Assembly (NCBI GenBank): GCA_964544065.1
Contig: CAZJBA010000037.1
Coordinates: 1 to 21,136 of the forward strand
From: JAYELX01 sp964544065
GTDB taxonomy: Bacteria > Chloroflexota > Anaerolineae > Anaerolineales > UBA11858
DNA length: 21,136 nucleotides
Reading direction: 5' to 3'
Shown here piece by piece: positions 1 to 7,659 of this stretch. How positions within the stretch are numbered: position 1 is the first letter of the stretch; each line of letters begins with the position of its first letter. Under the pieces are notes generated by a model. That model was not told the origin of the DNA. It saw nothing but the letters and a program-made list of their open reading frames with translations, and made no database searches. The position numbers and the translations under genes were made by a program.

Positions 1-39
1 GTCTCACGCCGAAGTCTCACGCCGAAGTCTCACGCCGAA
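1..39. repeat. 13-bp tandem repeat, three copies
   Basis: Three perfect head-to-tail copies of GTCTCACGCCGAA occupy 1–13, 14–26 and 27–39. The array is cut by the window start, so the copy number is a minimum. Its internal heptamer GAAGTCT also occurs in both arms of the terminator at 1447–1481. No function is evident from the sequence. Confidence 0.85.
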
Positions 40-44
40 GCCCC

Positions 45-74
45 GCCGCCGAGGACGGCGGCTTGAGCATTTTA
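45..74 (+). terminator. GC-rich hairpin, possible terminator of an upstream gene
   Basis: GCCGCCG (45–51) and CGGCGGC (56–62) form a perfect 7-bp stem around the loop AGGA. The following TTGAGCATTTT is only partly T-rich, so termination of a + strand gene to the left of the window is plausible but not certain. Confidence 0.4.
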
Positions 75-94
75 CGGATAGGCTCTAAGCAAAT

Positions 95-109
95 TTGACA
101 TGCTACAAT
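95..109 (+). promoter_or_regulatory. Possible promoter elements of the lipoprotein gene
   Basis: TTGACA lies at 95–100 and an extended −10-like TGCTACAAT at 101–109. These two cannot serve together as a −35/−10 pair because they are adjacent. Either the extended −10 is used alone, or TTGACA pairs with the weak AATATT at 118–123 (17-bp spacer). A second TTGACA at 130–135 is too close to the start codon to be its promoter. Confidence 0.35.
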
Positions 110-149
110 ATAACACAAATATTGGTATGTTGACAAAGGAGATTCAGCC

Positions 150-1424
150 ATGACCAGAAAACAACTTTGGACCCTTCTATTCGCTTCGCTGCTCGGTGTT
201 CTCTTGCTGAGCGGCTGCCAGGCGTTCGGCCTATTCCAGAAGAACATCCAGGCCAGCCCGGCGCCGACGACCGTCCCGCTGCCAACCGCGACATCCATCG
301 AGACGGATCAACCGCCCGAACCCACCGCCACGCAGGCAGCGACCGAGGCGAGCGAGGAAGAAGCAGCCATCCCCACGCGTGTCGTCCCACCCCAGGAGAG
401 CATCCAATTGCCGCCCGGCTTTGGCATCTCGGTCTTTGCCGAGGGATTGCTCGGCCCGCGGATGATGGCGGTGGGCCCGGACGAACAGCTTTACGTCGCC
501 GAACGCGCTGCTGGACGGATCGTCCGCCTGCCCGACCGCGATGGAGACGGCGTCGCCGATGGCGTTGAAATCGTCGCCGACGGCCTGAACGCGCCCAGCA
601 GCATTGCTTTCTACAAGGACGGCTCTCTCTACGTGGGCGAAACCACGCAAATCCTGCGGCTGAGCGATCCGGACGGGGATGGCATCTTTCAAGAGCGAGA
701 AATCATCATTGAAGGACTCCCCGACGGGGGGCACAACACCCGCACCGTGCTTTTCAGCCCCGATTGGGCCTACCTGTATGTCTCGGTCGGCTCGTCTTGC
801 AATGTCTGCGAGGAGGCCGATGCGCGCAGAGCCACGCTTGTGCGCTACCTGCCCGATGGCAACGATGAGCAGATCTACGCCCGAGGCCTGCGCAACGCGG
901 TTGGAATCGTCTTCCGGCCCGGCACGGACGAGCTCTGGGCGACCAACAACGGCCGCGACTGGCTCGGCGACGACCAGCCCCCGGAGACAATCTACAAGGT
1001 GCAGCAAGGCGACGATGCCGGATGGCCGCGTTGCCATGCCGGGCGAATCATCGACCCGGAGTTTGGCCAGGAAGGTGTCTGCGAGGGCGTCCTGGATCCC
1101 GCCGTCGAGATGCAGGCCCACTCCGCCCCGCTGGGGTTGACCTTCTACACCGGGGAACAATTCCCCAAGGCCTGGAGCGGCCTGTTTGTGGGCTTCCACG
1201 GCTCGTGGAACCGCTCCACACCGACGGGTTACAAAGTGATTCACATCCCCGTCGACGAGAACGGCCAGACCGGCCCGGTGCAAGATTTCGCCACCGGCTG
1301 GCTGCGCCAGGACGGCTCACAGTGGGGCCGCCCCGTGGACGTCCAAACCGGCTCGGACGGCAGCCTATTCGTCTCGGACGACGGCGCCGGTTTCATCTAC
1401 CGAATTTTCTACACGGGTGAATGA
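150..1424 (+). CDS. PQQ-type glucose/sorbosone dehydrogenase-like lipoprotein
   Basis: This 424-residue protein is probably an exported, membrane-anchored beta-propeller sugar or aldehyde dehydrogenase. A basic N-terminus and hydrophobic stretch end in the lipobox LLSGC, with Cys23 the expected lipidated residue. A Pro/Thr/Ser/Glu-rich spacer runs to about residue 85. The catalytic-type propeller then begins at LPPGFGISVFAEGL and carries family-like segments (DGHNTRT-like GGHNTRT, ARGLRNAVGI, GWPRCH, HSAPLGLTFY). Two acidic loops, DRDGDGVADG and DPDGDGIFQE, resemble calcium-binding loops. AAGGAG at 136–141 sits 8 nt before the ATG. The gene stands alone and converges on the metal operon. Assignment to the soluble GDH/YliI/sorbosone dehydrogenase fold is firm; substrate and use of PQQ are inferred. 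Confidence 0.85.
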   Translation: MTRKQLWTLLFASLLGVLLLSGCQAFGLFQKNIQASPAPTTVPLPTATSIETDQPPEPTATQAATEASEEEAAIPTRVVPPQESIQLPPGFGISVFAEGLLGPRMMAVGPDEQLYVAERAAGRIVRLPDRDGDGVADGVEIVADGLNAPSSIAFYKDGSLYVGETTQILRLSDPDGDGIFQEREIIIEGLPDGGHNTRTVLFSPDWAYLYVSVGSSCNVCEEADARRATLVRYLPDGNDEQIYARGLRNAVGIVFRPGTDELWATNNGRDWLGDDQPPETIYKVQQGDDAGWPRCHAGRIIDPEFGQEGVCEGVLDPAVEMQAHSAPLGLTFYTGEQFPKAWSGLFVGFHGSWNRSTPTGYKVIHIPVDENGQTGPVQDFATGWLRQDGSQWGRPVDVQTGSDGSLFVSDDGAGFIYRIFYTGE

Positions 1425-1446
1425 GCTTCTGATTCCCCCGTTTCAT

Positions 1447-1485
1447 CAGACTTCCGAAGTCTGGGAGACTTCGGAAGTCTGTTTT
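1447..1485. terminator. Bidirectional terminator between convergent genes
   Basis: A perfect 16-bp inverted repeat, CAGACTTCCGAAGTCT (1447–1462) and AGACTTCGGAAGTCTG (1466–1481), encloses the loop GGG and is followed by TTTT. Each arm is itself nearly palindromic around AGACTTC/GAAGTCT, so alternative smaller hairpins are possible. It lies between the lipoprotein gene (+) and the ZIP gene (−) and can serve both strands. Confidence 0.85.
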
Positions 1486-1488
1486 GAT

Positions 1489-2307
1489 TTACTTCAACAT
1501 CCACAAACTAACCGACATGACCATCATTCCGGCGACGATGCCGACAATGCTGAGATGCTCCTCCTCATAGGCACGCGAAACGGGCAACAATTCATCCACG
1601 GCAATAAAGACCATGATACCTGCCACCGCTGAGAGCAGCCACCCCAATACTTGATCGTTCAAAAAGGGCATCAGCACAAGCGCGGCCAGGAGCGCCCCGG
1701 CCGGTTCGGCCACGCCCGAGAGGAACGACCACCAGAACGCCTTGGCGCGGCTTTTCGTGGCCGCATAAACCGGCGCAGACACGGCCAATCCCTCCGGAAT
1801 GTTGTGGATGGCAATAGGAATGGCGACGGCAATGCCCAATTGAGGGTCGCTCAAGGCGGTCGCAAACGAGGCCATCCCCTCCGGGAAGTTGTGAATCCCC
1901 AGGCCGAGGGCCACGAACAAGCCTGTTTTAAGCAAACGCTGCTGCAAGGCTTCTTCTTCGTTTCGGTCATCGCAATCGTCAAGAGCATCTTCCCCACACT
2001 CGGTATGGTGATGCTCGGCCATGTAATCATGGGGGATCAAAGCATCGATCAAGAACATCACGATCATGCCGCCAAAGAAAGCAAGGTTGGCGGCGGCGAA
2101 GCCGATGGACTCAATCCCGCTGGGGAGCAGCTCGACAAACGAGACCAGGATCATCACACCGCCTGAAAATCCCAAGGTAATGGTCATCAAACGCGGCCCA
2201 GGCTCACGGCGCAAGACCAAGGCCAAAATGCTGCCAATGGTTGTGGATAAGCCTGCCAGAGCAGACAAGAAGAGAGCGAAAAGAATCGGTGATTGCATGA
2301 AACCCAT
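1489..2307 (-). CDS. ZIP-family metal transporter (ZupT-like)
   Basis: A 272-residue integral membrane protein of the ZIP family, which moves Zn2+, Fe2+ or Mn2+ into the cytoplasm. About eight hydrophobic segments are visible. The two signature metal-site motifs are HNFPEG (139–144) and HNIPEG (168–173). The loop before them is His/Asp/Glu-rich (HDYMAEHHH, about 93–101, then a long acidic run), as is typical of a metal-binding variable loop. The ATG lies 1 bp after the stop of the upstream VIT-like gene. Its Shine–Dalgarno GGAGG (2314–2318) is inside that gene's last codons, so translational coupling is expected. It is the last gene of a three-gene metal operon and ends at the 1447–1485 terminator. 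Metal specificity cannot be read from sequence. Confidence 0.93.
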   Translation of the reverse strand: MGFMQSPILFALFLSALAGLSTTIGSILALVLRREPGPRLMTITLGFSGGVMILVSFVELLPSGIESIGFAAANLAFFGGMIVMFLIDALIPHDYMAEHHHTECGEDALDDCDDRNEEEALQQRLLKTGLFVALGLGIHNFPEGMASFATALSDPQLGIAVAIPIAIHNIPEGLAVSAPVYAATKSRAKAFWWSFLSGVAEPAGALLAALVLMPFLNDQVLGWLLSAVAGIMVFIAVDELLPVSRAYEEEHLSIVGIVAGMMVMSVSLWMLK

Positions 2308-2308
2308 C

Positions 2309-3187
2309 CTACACCTCCACGCCTAACAAGATGCGCACAAGGTAGCCGATCCCGAAGCTCAACGCGGCGACGCTGAGGCTCAAACCGGCCATTTCGGTGA
2401 AGCGGCTCCGGAAAGAGACATTCTGGGCAATGGAAACATAATAGGTAAAGGCCGCCACAATAGCAACAGCCACTCCCAGGGAAAAGGCCAGGCAGAGATA
2501 ATAGTTGTTAAAAAGCAGGTATGGCAAGATCAGCATAAAGACTGTGAAAATGTAGGCGATTCCCGTGTAGACCGAGGCCTTGAGCGGATTCTTGGTCTGC
2601 TTCTCCTGGCGGGACTTGGTCGCAAGGTACTCCGAAGCCCCCATCGAGAGCGAGGCGGCGATGCCCGTGATCAGGCCTGTCAGCGCAATCAGGCGGGTGT
2701 TCTGCAAGGCAAGGGTCAACCCGGCCAACGCGCCGGTCAACTCGACCAGGGCGTCATTCAGGCCTAACACGATCGAACTGATATATTGCAAGCGCTCTTC
2801 ATCCAACAACTGAATCAACTGGCACTCGTGCTCTTCTTCCTCTTTCATGATTTGTCCCGCTTCGGGAATGATCTCCTGCAAAGCGGCATAACTGCGCTGG
2901 GCGCTCTCTTCGGCCCGCTCCATCAACTTGATCCCAAAGGTGTAGCCAAAAATCCGGCTGACCAAGACATAAAACCAAACCTTCCAGGGATTGGGTTTGA
3001 TCTCTTCCTGGGTATATTTTTGCCAGACGCGGGCGTGGCGCAGCTCGTCATCAGCAATTTGTTCCAGAATCTCGCTGTTCTCTGGCGACTTAACCGCCGC
3101 GGCCAACTTGCGATAAATTTCATTTTCGCTGATTTCATCTTCTTGAAAGGCTAAGACCTGTTTACGAATGTTTTCATCTAGGGACAT
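2309..3187 (-). CDS. Ferritin-like domain–VIT1/CCC1 fusion, probable iron/manganese exporter (MbfA-type)
   Basis: This 292-residue protein joins an N-terminal ferritin/rubrerythrin-like helical domain (about 1–135; Glu-rich metal ligands including DELRH with E48 and H51, and an EEEEHE cluster) to a VIT1/CCC1 membrane domain (about 140–292, with SIVLGLNDALVELTGALAGL and GASEYLATKSRQ). This is the architecture of MbfA/Er-VIT1 proteins, in which the soluble domain senses or feeds Fe2+ to the exporter. A GTG six bases upstream (3193) is only 1 nt from AGGAGG, too close. The ATG at 3187 lies 7 nt from AGGAGG and is chosen. The start overlaps the end of the CDF gene by 10 bp, showing a tight operon. 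Iron export is inferred from the family. Confidence 0.9.
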   Translation of the reverse strand: MSLDENIRKQVLAFQEDEISENEIYRKLAAAVKSPENSEILEQIADDELRHARVWQKYTQEEIKPNPWKVWFYVLVSRIFGYTFGIKLMERAEESAQRSYAALQEIIPEAGQIMKEEEEHECQLIQLLDEERLQYISSIVLGLNDALVELTGALAGLTLALQNTRLIALTGLITGIAASLSMGASEYLATKSRQEKQTKNPLKASVYTGIAYIFTVFMLILPYLLFNNYYLCLAFSLGVAVAIVAAFTYYVSIAQNVSFRSRFTEMAGLSLSVAALSFGIGYLVRILLGVEV

Positions 3188-4092
3188 GCACACGCCTCCT
3201 CTCCGCCCGATTCATGCGCTCTGTTGCTGCAATCCTCGGGGCTATATTCGATTTCTGTGGTGATGTGGGCAAAATCATACTCACGGAGCAAGATTTTGGC
3301 CGCTCTCTTGATCTCAAGGGTTTGCTCTTTGGTGGTGTTTTTGCCAACGGCAAGATGGGTGGTTAAGATGTGATGCTCGCCATCCAACGACCAGATATGG
3401 GTATGGTGGACGGATTCGACACAATCGATCGCTTCGAGTTGGCGCTCAATTTGCTTGATCTCGAAACTGCCGGGAACGGCCTGCAAAAATAGCCCCGCCG
3501 TTTCGCGTAAACTTTTGACCACGTTATAAAGCACGTACAGAGAGATCAAAATGGACAAGAGCGGATCCAGCATGGGTAGATCGACAAAGACCAGCACCAC
3601 GGCGACAACGAGCACAGCGACCCAACCGAGCACATCTTCCATCAGATGCCAGGCGACCACTTTGGCGTTCATGGATCGATCGTCTTTGAGGCGCAGCACG
3701 GCGATTCCGTTGGCGAGGATTCCGCCGATGGCAAAGATCACCATCCCGGCTGCATTCGGCGTTTCCGGCGCAAAAAGACGCGGGACCGCCCGCACGAGCA
3801 CCAGGATGGCTCCCACGATCAGGATGACGGTGTTGATCAAGGCCCCCAACAACGAAAAACGCCGGTAGCCGTAAGAAAAGCGTTCATCCCCCTCCTTGCG
3901 AGCATAGCGATCCAGGAACCAGGCAAACCCTAACGAGACACTATCGCCCAAATCGTGGGCCGCGTCCGACAGGATCGCCAGGCTGTTGGTCCAAAATCCG
4001 CCGATGATTTCAAGGATGGTGAAACTCAAATTGAGAAAAAAGGCGACTTTGATATTGTCGGCTTGATGTTCATGTTGGTGCAAATGGGTCAT
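3178..4092 (-). CDS. Cation diffusion facilitator (CDF/ZitB-CzcD-like) metal exporter
   Basis: A 304-residue CDF antiporter, expected to export Zn2+ (or Co2+/Cd2+) in exchange for protons across the cytoplasmic membrane. The N-terminus is His-rich (MTHLHQHEH). The transmembrane metal site is of the zinc-CDF type with an HxxxD pair in TM2 (H46, D50 in AHDLGDS) and in TM5 (H149, D153 in HLMED). The C-terminal cytoplasmic domain contains the usual HTHIWSLDGEHHILTTHL stretch, and the tail ends with Cys/His-containing ACACP. It is the first gene of the operon with the ferritin–VIT fusion and ZIP genes. GGGAG lies about 11 nt upstream of the ATG, a long but usable spacing. No clear promoter is visible in the 80-bp gap to zwf. 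Confidence 0.93.
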   Translation of the reverse strand: MTHLHQHEHQADNIKVAFFLNLSFTILEIIGGFWTNSLAILSDAAHDLGDSVSLGFAWFLDRYARKEGDERFSYGYRRFSLLGALINTVILIVGAILVLVRAVPRLFAPETPNAAGMVIFAIGGILANGIAVLRLKDDRSMNAKVVAWHLMEDVLGWVAVLVVAVVLVFVDLPMLDPLLSILISLYVLYNVVKSLRETAGLFLQAVPGSFEIKQIERQLEAIDCVESVHHTHIWSLDGEHHILTTHLAVGKNTTKEQTLEIKRAAKILLREYDFAHITTEIEYSPEDCSNRAHESGGEEACACP

Positions 4093-4171
4093 GCTAAAAA
4101 GAACTCCCTAAAATATTCAAACATCAAGTTTACTCTCTTTACACCTGCTTCGGAGATGAATGTTTCCAAGC

Positions 4172-5638
4172 TCAAGCCTGATCAAGATGCTTGCCGCAAC
4201 CCGAGCGCCAGACATCGCAGTCGGGCCGCAACAAGGCGTTGGCTTCCCGCGGGCCCCAACTGCCGCGCGGATAGGTGATCAACTCACCCGCATCAGGTGA
4301 TTGCCACCCTGCGATGATCGGATCGATCAGTCGCCAGGCCGCCTCGATGCCATCGCTGCGGGCAAAAAGAGAGGGGTCGGATTGGAGAGCATCGAGGAGC
4401 AAACGCTCATAAGCATCGGGCAGGGTGACATCTTCAAAAGCGCGCTGATAGTGAAATTCCATATCAACCGAGCGGGTTTCCTGAATTTTGCCCGGCACCT
4501 TGGCCTCAAACTTGAAGTGGATGCCCTCATCAGGCTGGATACACAGGGAGAGCATGTTGGGGACGTGCTCATAATCCTCGGGAAGATCGAACATCATGTG
4601 GGGCGGCTCCTGGAATTCGATGTTGATCTCGGTGGTCTTGAGAGGCAACGCTTTGCCGGAACGCAGATAAAAAGGGACGCCTTTCCAACGCCAGTTATCG
4701 ATGAACAAACGCAAGGCCGCATAGGTGGGCGTGCGCGAATCCGGAGAGACGCCCTCGGTTTGGAGATAACCACCATACTGGCCCAAGACGGTATCATCGA
4801 TCAAAATCGGACGGATCGACTCCAAGACCTTGACTTTCTCATTACGCAACGCGTCCGCGTCTAACGAGGCGGGAGCCTCCATGGCGATTAACGTCAAGAG
4901 CTGAAAAAGGTGGTTTTGGAACATATCCCGCAGCACACCGGCCTGATCGTAATATCCGGCCCGGTGGCCGACATCGACCTGCTCTGCCACCGTGATTTGA
5001 ACATTGTCAATGTAGCGCCGATTCCAGATCGGCTCATAGATAGTGTTGGCAAAACGAAAAACAAGGATATTTTGCGCTGTCTCTTTACCCAGATAATGAT
5101 CGATGCGATAGACCTGATTTTCGTCAAAAACAGCGTGAACGGAATCGTTGAGTGCCTGCGCGGACTCGATATCACGGCCAAATGGTTTTTCAATCACAAT
5201 GTTGCGCCAGCCTGCCTGCTCGTCGGCCATGCCGACTTGGCCCAAGTTCTTGACCGCAATCGGATAGAAACGGGGCGAAATTGCCAGGTAATAAAGTCGA
5301 TCGGCATCTCGTTGTTCGAGTTTGTCTAGATAGTTATCCAGACGCGAAAAATCATCTGGTTCGGTCAGGTCGCCGGTGAAATAGTGCAGCATGGAGCTGA
5401 ATTGATCCCAATCCTCGGGGTTGAAAGACTCGGGGCTAAATTTCTGGACACCTTCACGCAGGCGTTGGCGAAACGCATCATCGCTGTAATCGCTGCGGGC
5501 AAAACCGACGATAGTAGCGCAACAGGGCATCCGCCCCTTGCGATAGTTGTTGTACAGCGCCGGAATCAGTTTGCGCCAGGTCAAATCGCCTGAAGCGCCA
5601 AAAATGACAATCGTGGTTGGTTTCAAAACGGTCGACAT
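4172..5638 (-). CDS. zwf: Glucose-6-phosphate 1-dehydrogenase
   Basis: At 488 residues this is a full-length G6PDH. It oxidises glucose-6-phosphate to 6-phosphogluconolactone and supplies NADPH in the oxidative pentose phosphate pathway. The N-terminal dinucleotide fold is GASGDLTWRKL (about 14–24), followed by EKPFG (150–154). The catalytic signature RIDHYLGKE (178–186) includes the base His181. The gene follows the SDR gene with only 3 bp between them and has a weak Shine–Dalgarno (GGTGTGAG), suggesting translational coupling. The C-terminal tail (RPDCDVWRSGCGKHLDQA) is Cys-containing and not recognisable. The usual partner gene for 6-phosphogluconolactonase or 6PGDH is not within this window. 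Identity is secure. Confidence 0.97.
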   Translation of the reverse strand: MSTVLKPTTIVIFGASGDLTWRKLIPALYNNYRKGRMPCCATIVGFARSDYSDDAFRQRLREGVQKFSPESFNPEDWDQFSSMLHYFTGDLTEPDDFSRLDNYLDKLEQRDADRLYYLAISPRFYPIAVKNLGQVGMADEQAGWRNIVIEKPFGRDIESAQALNDSVHAVFDENQVYRIDHYLGKETAQNILVFRFANTIYEPIWNRRYIDNVQITVAEQVDVGHRAGYYDQAGVLRDMFQNHLFQLLTLIAMEAPASLDADALRNEKVKVLESIRPILIDDTVLGQYGGYLQTEGVSPDSRTPTYAALRLFIDNWRWKGVPFYLRSGKALPLKTTEINIEFQEPPHMMFDLPEDYEHVPNMLSLCIQPDEGIHFKFEAKVPGKIQETRSVDMEFHYQRAFEDVTLPDAYERLLLDALQSDPSLFARSDGIEAAWRLIDPIIAGWQSPDAGELITYPRGSWGPREANALLRPDCDVWRSGCGKHLDQA

Positions 5639-5641
5639 AAC

Positions 5642-6358
5642 TCACACCGTTCCGTAAACAGGAATGGCAGCGCCGTGAATGTCACGGGCGGCATCCGAAG
5701 CGAGGAACAGAATCACCTCGGCCAGGGATTCGGGCGTCACCCAGCGGCTGTGGGTGGCATTGGGCATGTATTTCCGATTGACCGGCGTGTCGATAATGCT
5801 GGGCAAAACGCAGTTGACGTTGATGCCTTCCCGCTTCAACTCCGCAGCCATACTTTCAGTCAACCGGATGACGGCGCTTTTCGCGGCGCTATACGCCGAG
5901 GTATTTTTGCCGCCCTTCAAACCGGGCTTGGCCGCGATGTTGACGATCTTGCCCGTTTCCCGCTCCAGCATGGAGGGGATCACGGCATGGCTGAGATTGA
6001 AGGCGGTACGGACATTCAGGTTGAACATGTGATCAAGCGTATCGAGTTTCATCTCGTGGACCGGCTTGCCCGCCTTGTAACCGCCGACGGTGTTGACCAA
6101 CACATCGACGCGCCCCAATTTCTCCAGCGCTTCCTCCACCATCACAGCGACGGCTTCAGGATCGGTGACATCGACGGAAGTGGCCAAAAGATGATCGGGG
6201 GAATCAACCAATTCGGCGAAAATGTCATGGAGACGATCCGGATGACGGTCGACGAGAGCAAGATTTGCGCCCGCCCCTTGAAAAGCCTTGGCGACGGCGT
6301 TGCCCAAATTGCCTGCCGGGCCGGTGATCATGGCGACTTTGTCATCAAACTTGAACAT
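5642..6358 (-). CDS. Short-chain dehydrogenase/reductase with altered catalytic Ser
   Basis: A 238-residue classical-size SDR of unknown substrate. The cofactor loop TGPAGNLG (12–19), the conserved Asn115 (NLNV) and the YSAAK motif (Tyr156, Lys160) are present. The residue 13 positions before the Tyr, normally the catalytic Ser, is Ala143 in IVNIAAKPG. Some SDRs lacking this Ser (dihydropteridine-reductase-like members) are still active. D37 after the second beta strand (LVDRHPDR) suggests NAD(H) preference, although the nearby Arg residues leave NADP(H) possible. AGGAGGT lies about 5 nt before the ATG, and the gene is the first of a two-gene unit with zwf. The product is confidently an SDR, but function cannot be assigned. 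Confidence 0.9.
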   Translation of the reverse strand: MFKFDDKVAMITGPAGNLGNAVAKAFQGAGANLALVDRHPDRLHDIFAELVDSPDHLLATSVDVTDPEAVAVMVEEALEKLGRVDVLVNTVGGYKAGKPVHEMKLDTLDHMFNLNVRTAFNLSHAVIPSMLERETGKIVNIAAKPGLKGGKNTSAYSAAKSAVIRLTESMAAELKREGINVNCVLPSIIDTPVNRKYMPNATHSRWVTPESLAEVILFLASDAARDIHGAAIPVYGTV

Positions 6359-6452
6359 AAAGACCTCCTATTATCTTGAAAAAAGGGTCAGAGAAACTAA
6401 AGGTACCAGAGGAGCCAGAAGCCTGAGAGGGGTCAAAGGCATCACAGGGTCT

Positions 6453-7184
6453 TCAGCTTCTCGAATCCGTTGAAACCTCAATGTGTAGAATATCGTGTTG
6501 GGCAAAGATCGGACCCACGTCGATGCCCAAGCGCTCGTAGAGTTTGGGCGGCACGCTGATGTCGGCCAGATACAATTCACCCACATACGCAGCCGCGCCG
6601 GGCGCTCGCAGTCCCTCTTTGGGCAGGGCCAAGGTCAGCGTAGCGGCAGCACGGATGGTGGGTGGATGCGCCTCTCCCGTGGTGGAATCCAGCCCGGAGG
6701 GGACATCCAGGCTGAGGATGGGCGCATCCTGGGCGTTGGCCGCTGCGATCAACTTTGCTGCCGGGCCGCGGGGAGAACCGGTCAAGCCGTAACCAATGAT
6801 CGCATCGATGATCAAATCGGGGGGATGGTCAAAGCCAAACTCCTCTGCCGTTTGGATGGGAATGTCCATCCGGCGCAAACTATCCAGTTGATGAGCGGGA
6901 ACACCGCGGTAATCCTCGTCGGGATGGGTGGTGACGACGTGAACGGTCGCGCCCCAACTGGACAGCCTCCGAGCGGCGACCAGGCCTCCGCCGCCATTGC
7001 CGCCCCTCCCGGCCAGGATGACCACATCACACTCGCGCGGGTCTCCGTCCATGAAACGAGTACGCGCCAAGTGAGCAAGATTCCGACCCGCGTTTTCCAT
7101 CATCTGGATCAACTCGATGTGATAGTCCTCGATCATCGCTTCATCGACGACGCGCATCTGATCGGTAGAGAGAAAGGGTATCAT
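6453..7184 (-). CDS. nnrE: NAD(P)H-hydrate epimerase, single-domain YjeF_N protein
   Basis: A 243-residue YjeF N-terminal-type protein, expected to epimerise R/S-NAD(P)HX so that damaged NAD(P)H can be repaired. Matches include the MRVVDEAMIEDYHI start, MMENAGRNLA, DAIIGYGLTGSPRG and SLDVPSGLDSTTGE. The kinase (dehydratase) domain found fused in many bacteria is absent. The usual GNNGGDG loop reads GGNGGGG (61–67), so the first Asn and the conserved Asp are both replaced by Gly. Function may therefore differ from the canonical enzyme. The gene starts only 12 bp past the terminator of the superoxide reductase operon, with no obvious Shine–Dalgarno or promoter in between. Family is secure; activity is inferred. 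Confidence 0.85.
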   Translation of the reverse strand: MIPFLSTDQMRVVDEAMIEDYHIELIQMMENAGRNLAHLARTRFMDGDPRECDVVILAGRGGNGGGGLVAARRLSSWGATVHVVTTHPDEDYRGVPAHQLDSLRRMDIPIQTAEEFGFDHPPDLIIDAIIGYGLTGSPRGPAAKLIAAANAQDAPILSLDVPSGLDSTTGEAHPPTIRAAATLTLALPKEGLRAPGAAAYVGELYLADISVPPKLYERLGIDVGPIFAQHDILHIEVSTDSRS

Positions 7185-7196
7185 TGTGATCTAGAG

Positions 7197-7238
7197 AAAA
7201 ACGGCCCTGGCACCACTGCCAGAGCGGTGAAGGGCCGT
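7197..7238 (-). terminator. Terminator of the oxygen-defence operon
   Basis: On the − strand ACGGCCCT and AGGGCCGT (genome 7231–7238 and 7201–7208) form an 8-bp perfect outer stem. An inner CTGGCA/TGCCAG hairpin sits inside it, and TTTTT follows directly (7201–7197). It lies 24 bp after the superoxide reductase stop codon. Confidence 0.85.
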
Positions 7239-7261
7239 CGTGCCTTGGCGGGCGGAAAAAC

Positions 7262-7657
7262 TCAGGCCAAGTCAATCTCTTTGCTGCTCTCCCACAAGCC
7301 GTGAATGTTGCACAGGGAAACAGCGTGGAGAGTGCCCGGTTTGCTCACTTTGAGAGCAGCGGTGACCTGATGATGGGTATAAACGGGACCCTCATTCGGG
7401 CCGGCGACAGATTCTCCATGGGCTTTGAATTCGAACCGCCCCACCTGGAAGGGGAATTTCTCGCCCTCAGGATGGTAGTACAAATCAATCCAGCTAATGT
7501 GATGCTCGGTGGTGTTGGGATGGGCAATCTCTTTGCCCAGGCCAACCTTGACCTCGAAAACATCGTCAGCCTTGACGGCATCGGGGCATTCGATCACCGG
7601 CATATGCTTCTCTTTTTTCCAATCACCTGTTTGAAGTAATTCTCCTAACGATTTCAT
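7262..7657 (-). CDS. Superoxide reductase, one-iron neelaredoxin type
   Basis: A 131-residue class II superoxide reductase. It reduces superoxide to H2O2 in the cytoplasm with electrons from rubredoxin, without making O2. The catalytic E16-K17 and the iron ligands H18 (EKHMPVI), H46 and H52 (HPNTTEHH), C116 and H119 (CNIHG) are all present. The N-terminal rubredoxin-like (desulforedoxin) domain of two-iron enzymes is absent. The ATG at 7663 is adjacent to AAAGGAG and so unusable. The ATG at 7657 is 6 nt from it and is chosen. The Shine–Dalgarno lies inside the end of the ferritin gene and the gap between the two is 2 bp, so the genes are coupled. The H2O2 it forms would be removed by rubrerythrin and peroxiredoxin of the same cluster. 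Confidence 0.95.
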   Translation of the reverse strand: MKSLGELLQTGDWKKEKHMPVIECPDAVKADDVFEVKVGLGKEIAHPNTTEHHISWIDLYYHPEGEKFPFQVGRFEFKAHGESVAGPNEGPVYTHHQVTAALKVSKPGTLHAVSLCNIHGLWESSKEIDLA

Positions 7658-7659
7658 GA

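Noticed and set aside
231..1283. 350-codon open frame on the − strand
   Set aside because: It lies wholly opposite the lipoprotein dehydrogenase gene and shows no recognisable motif.
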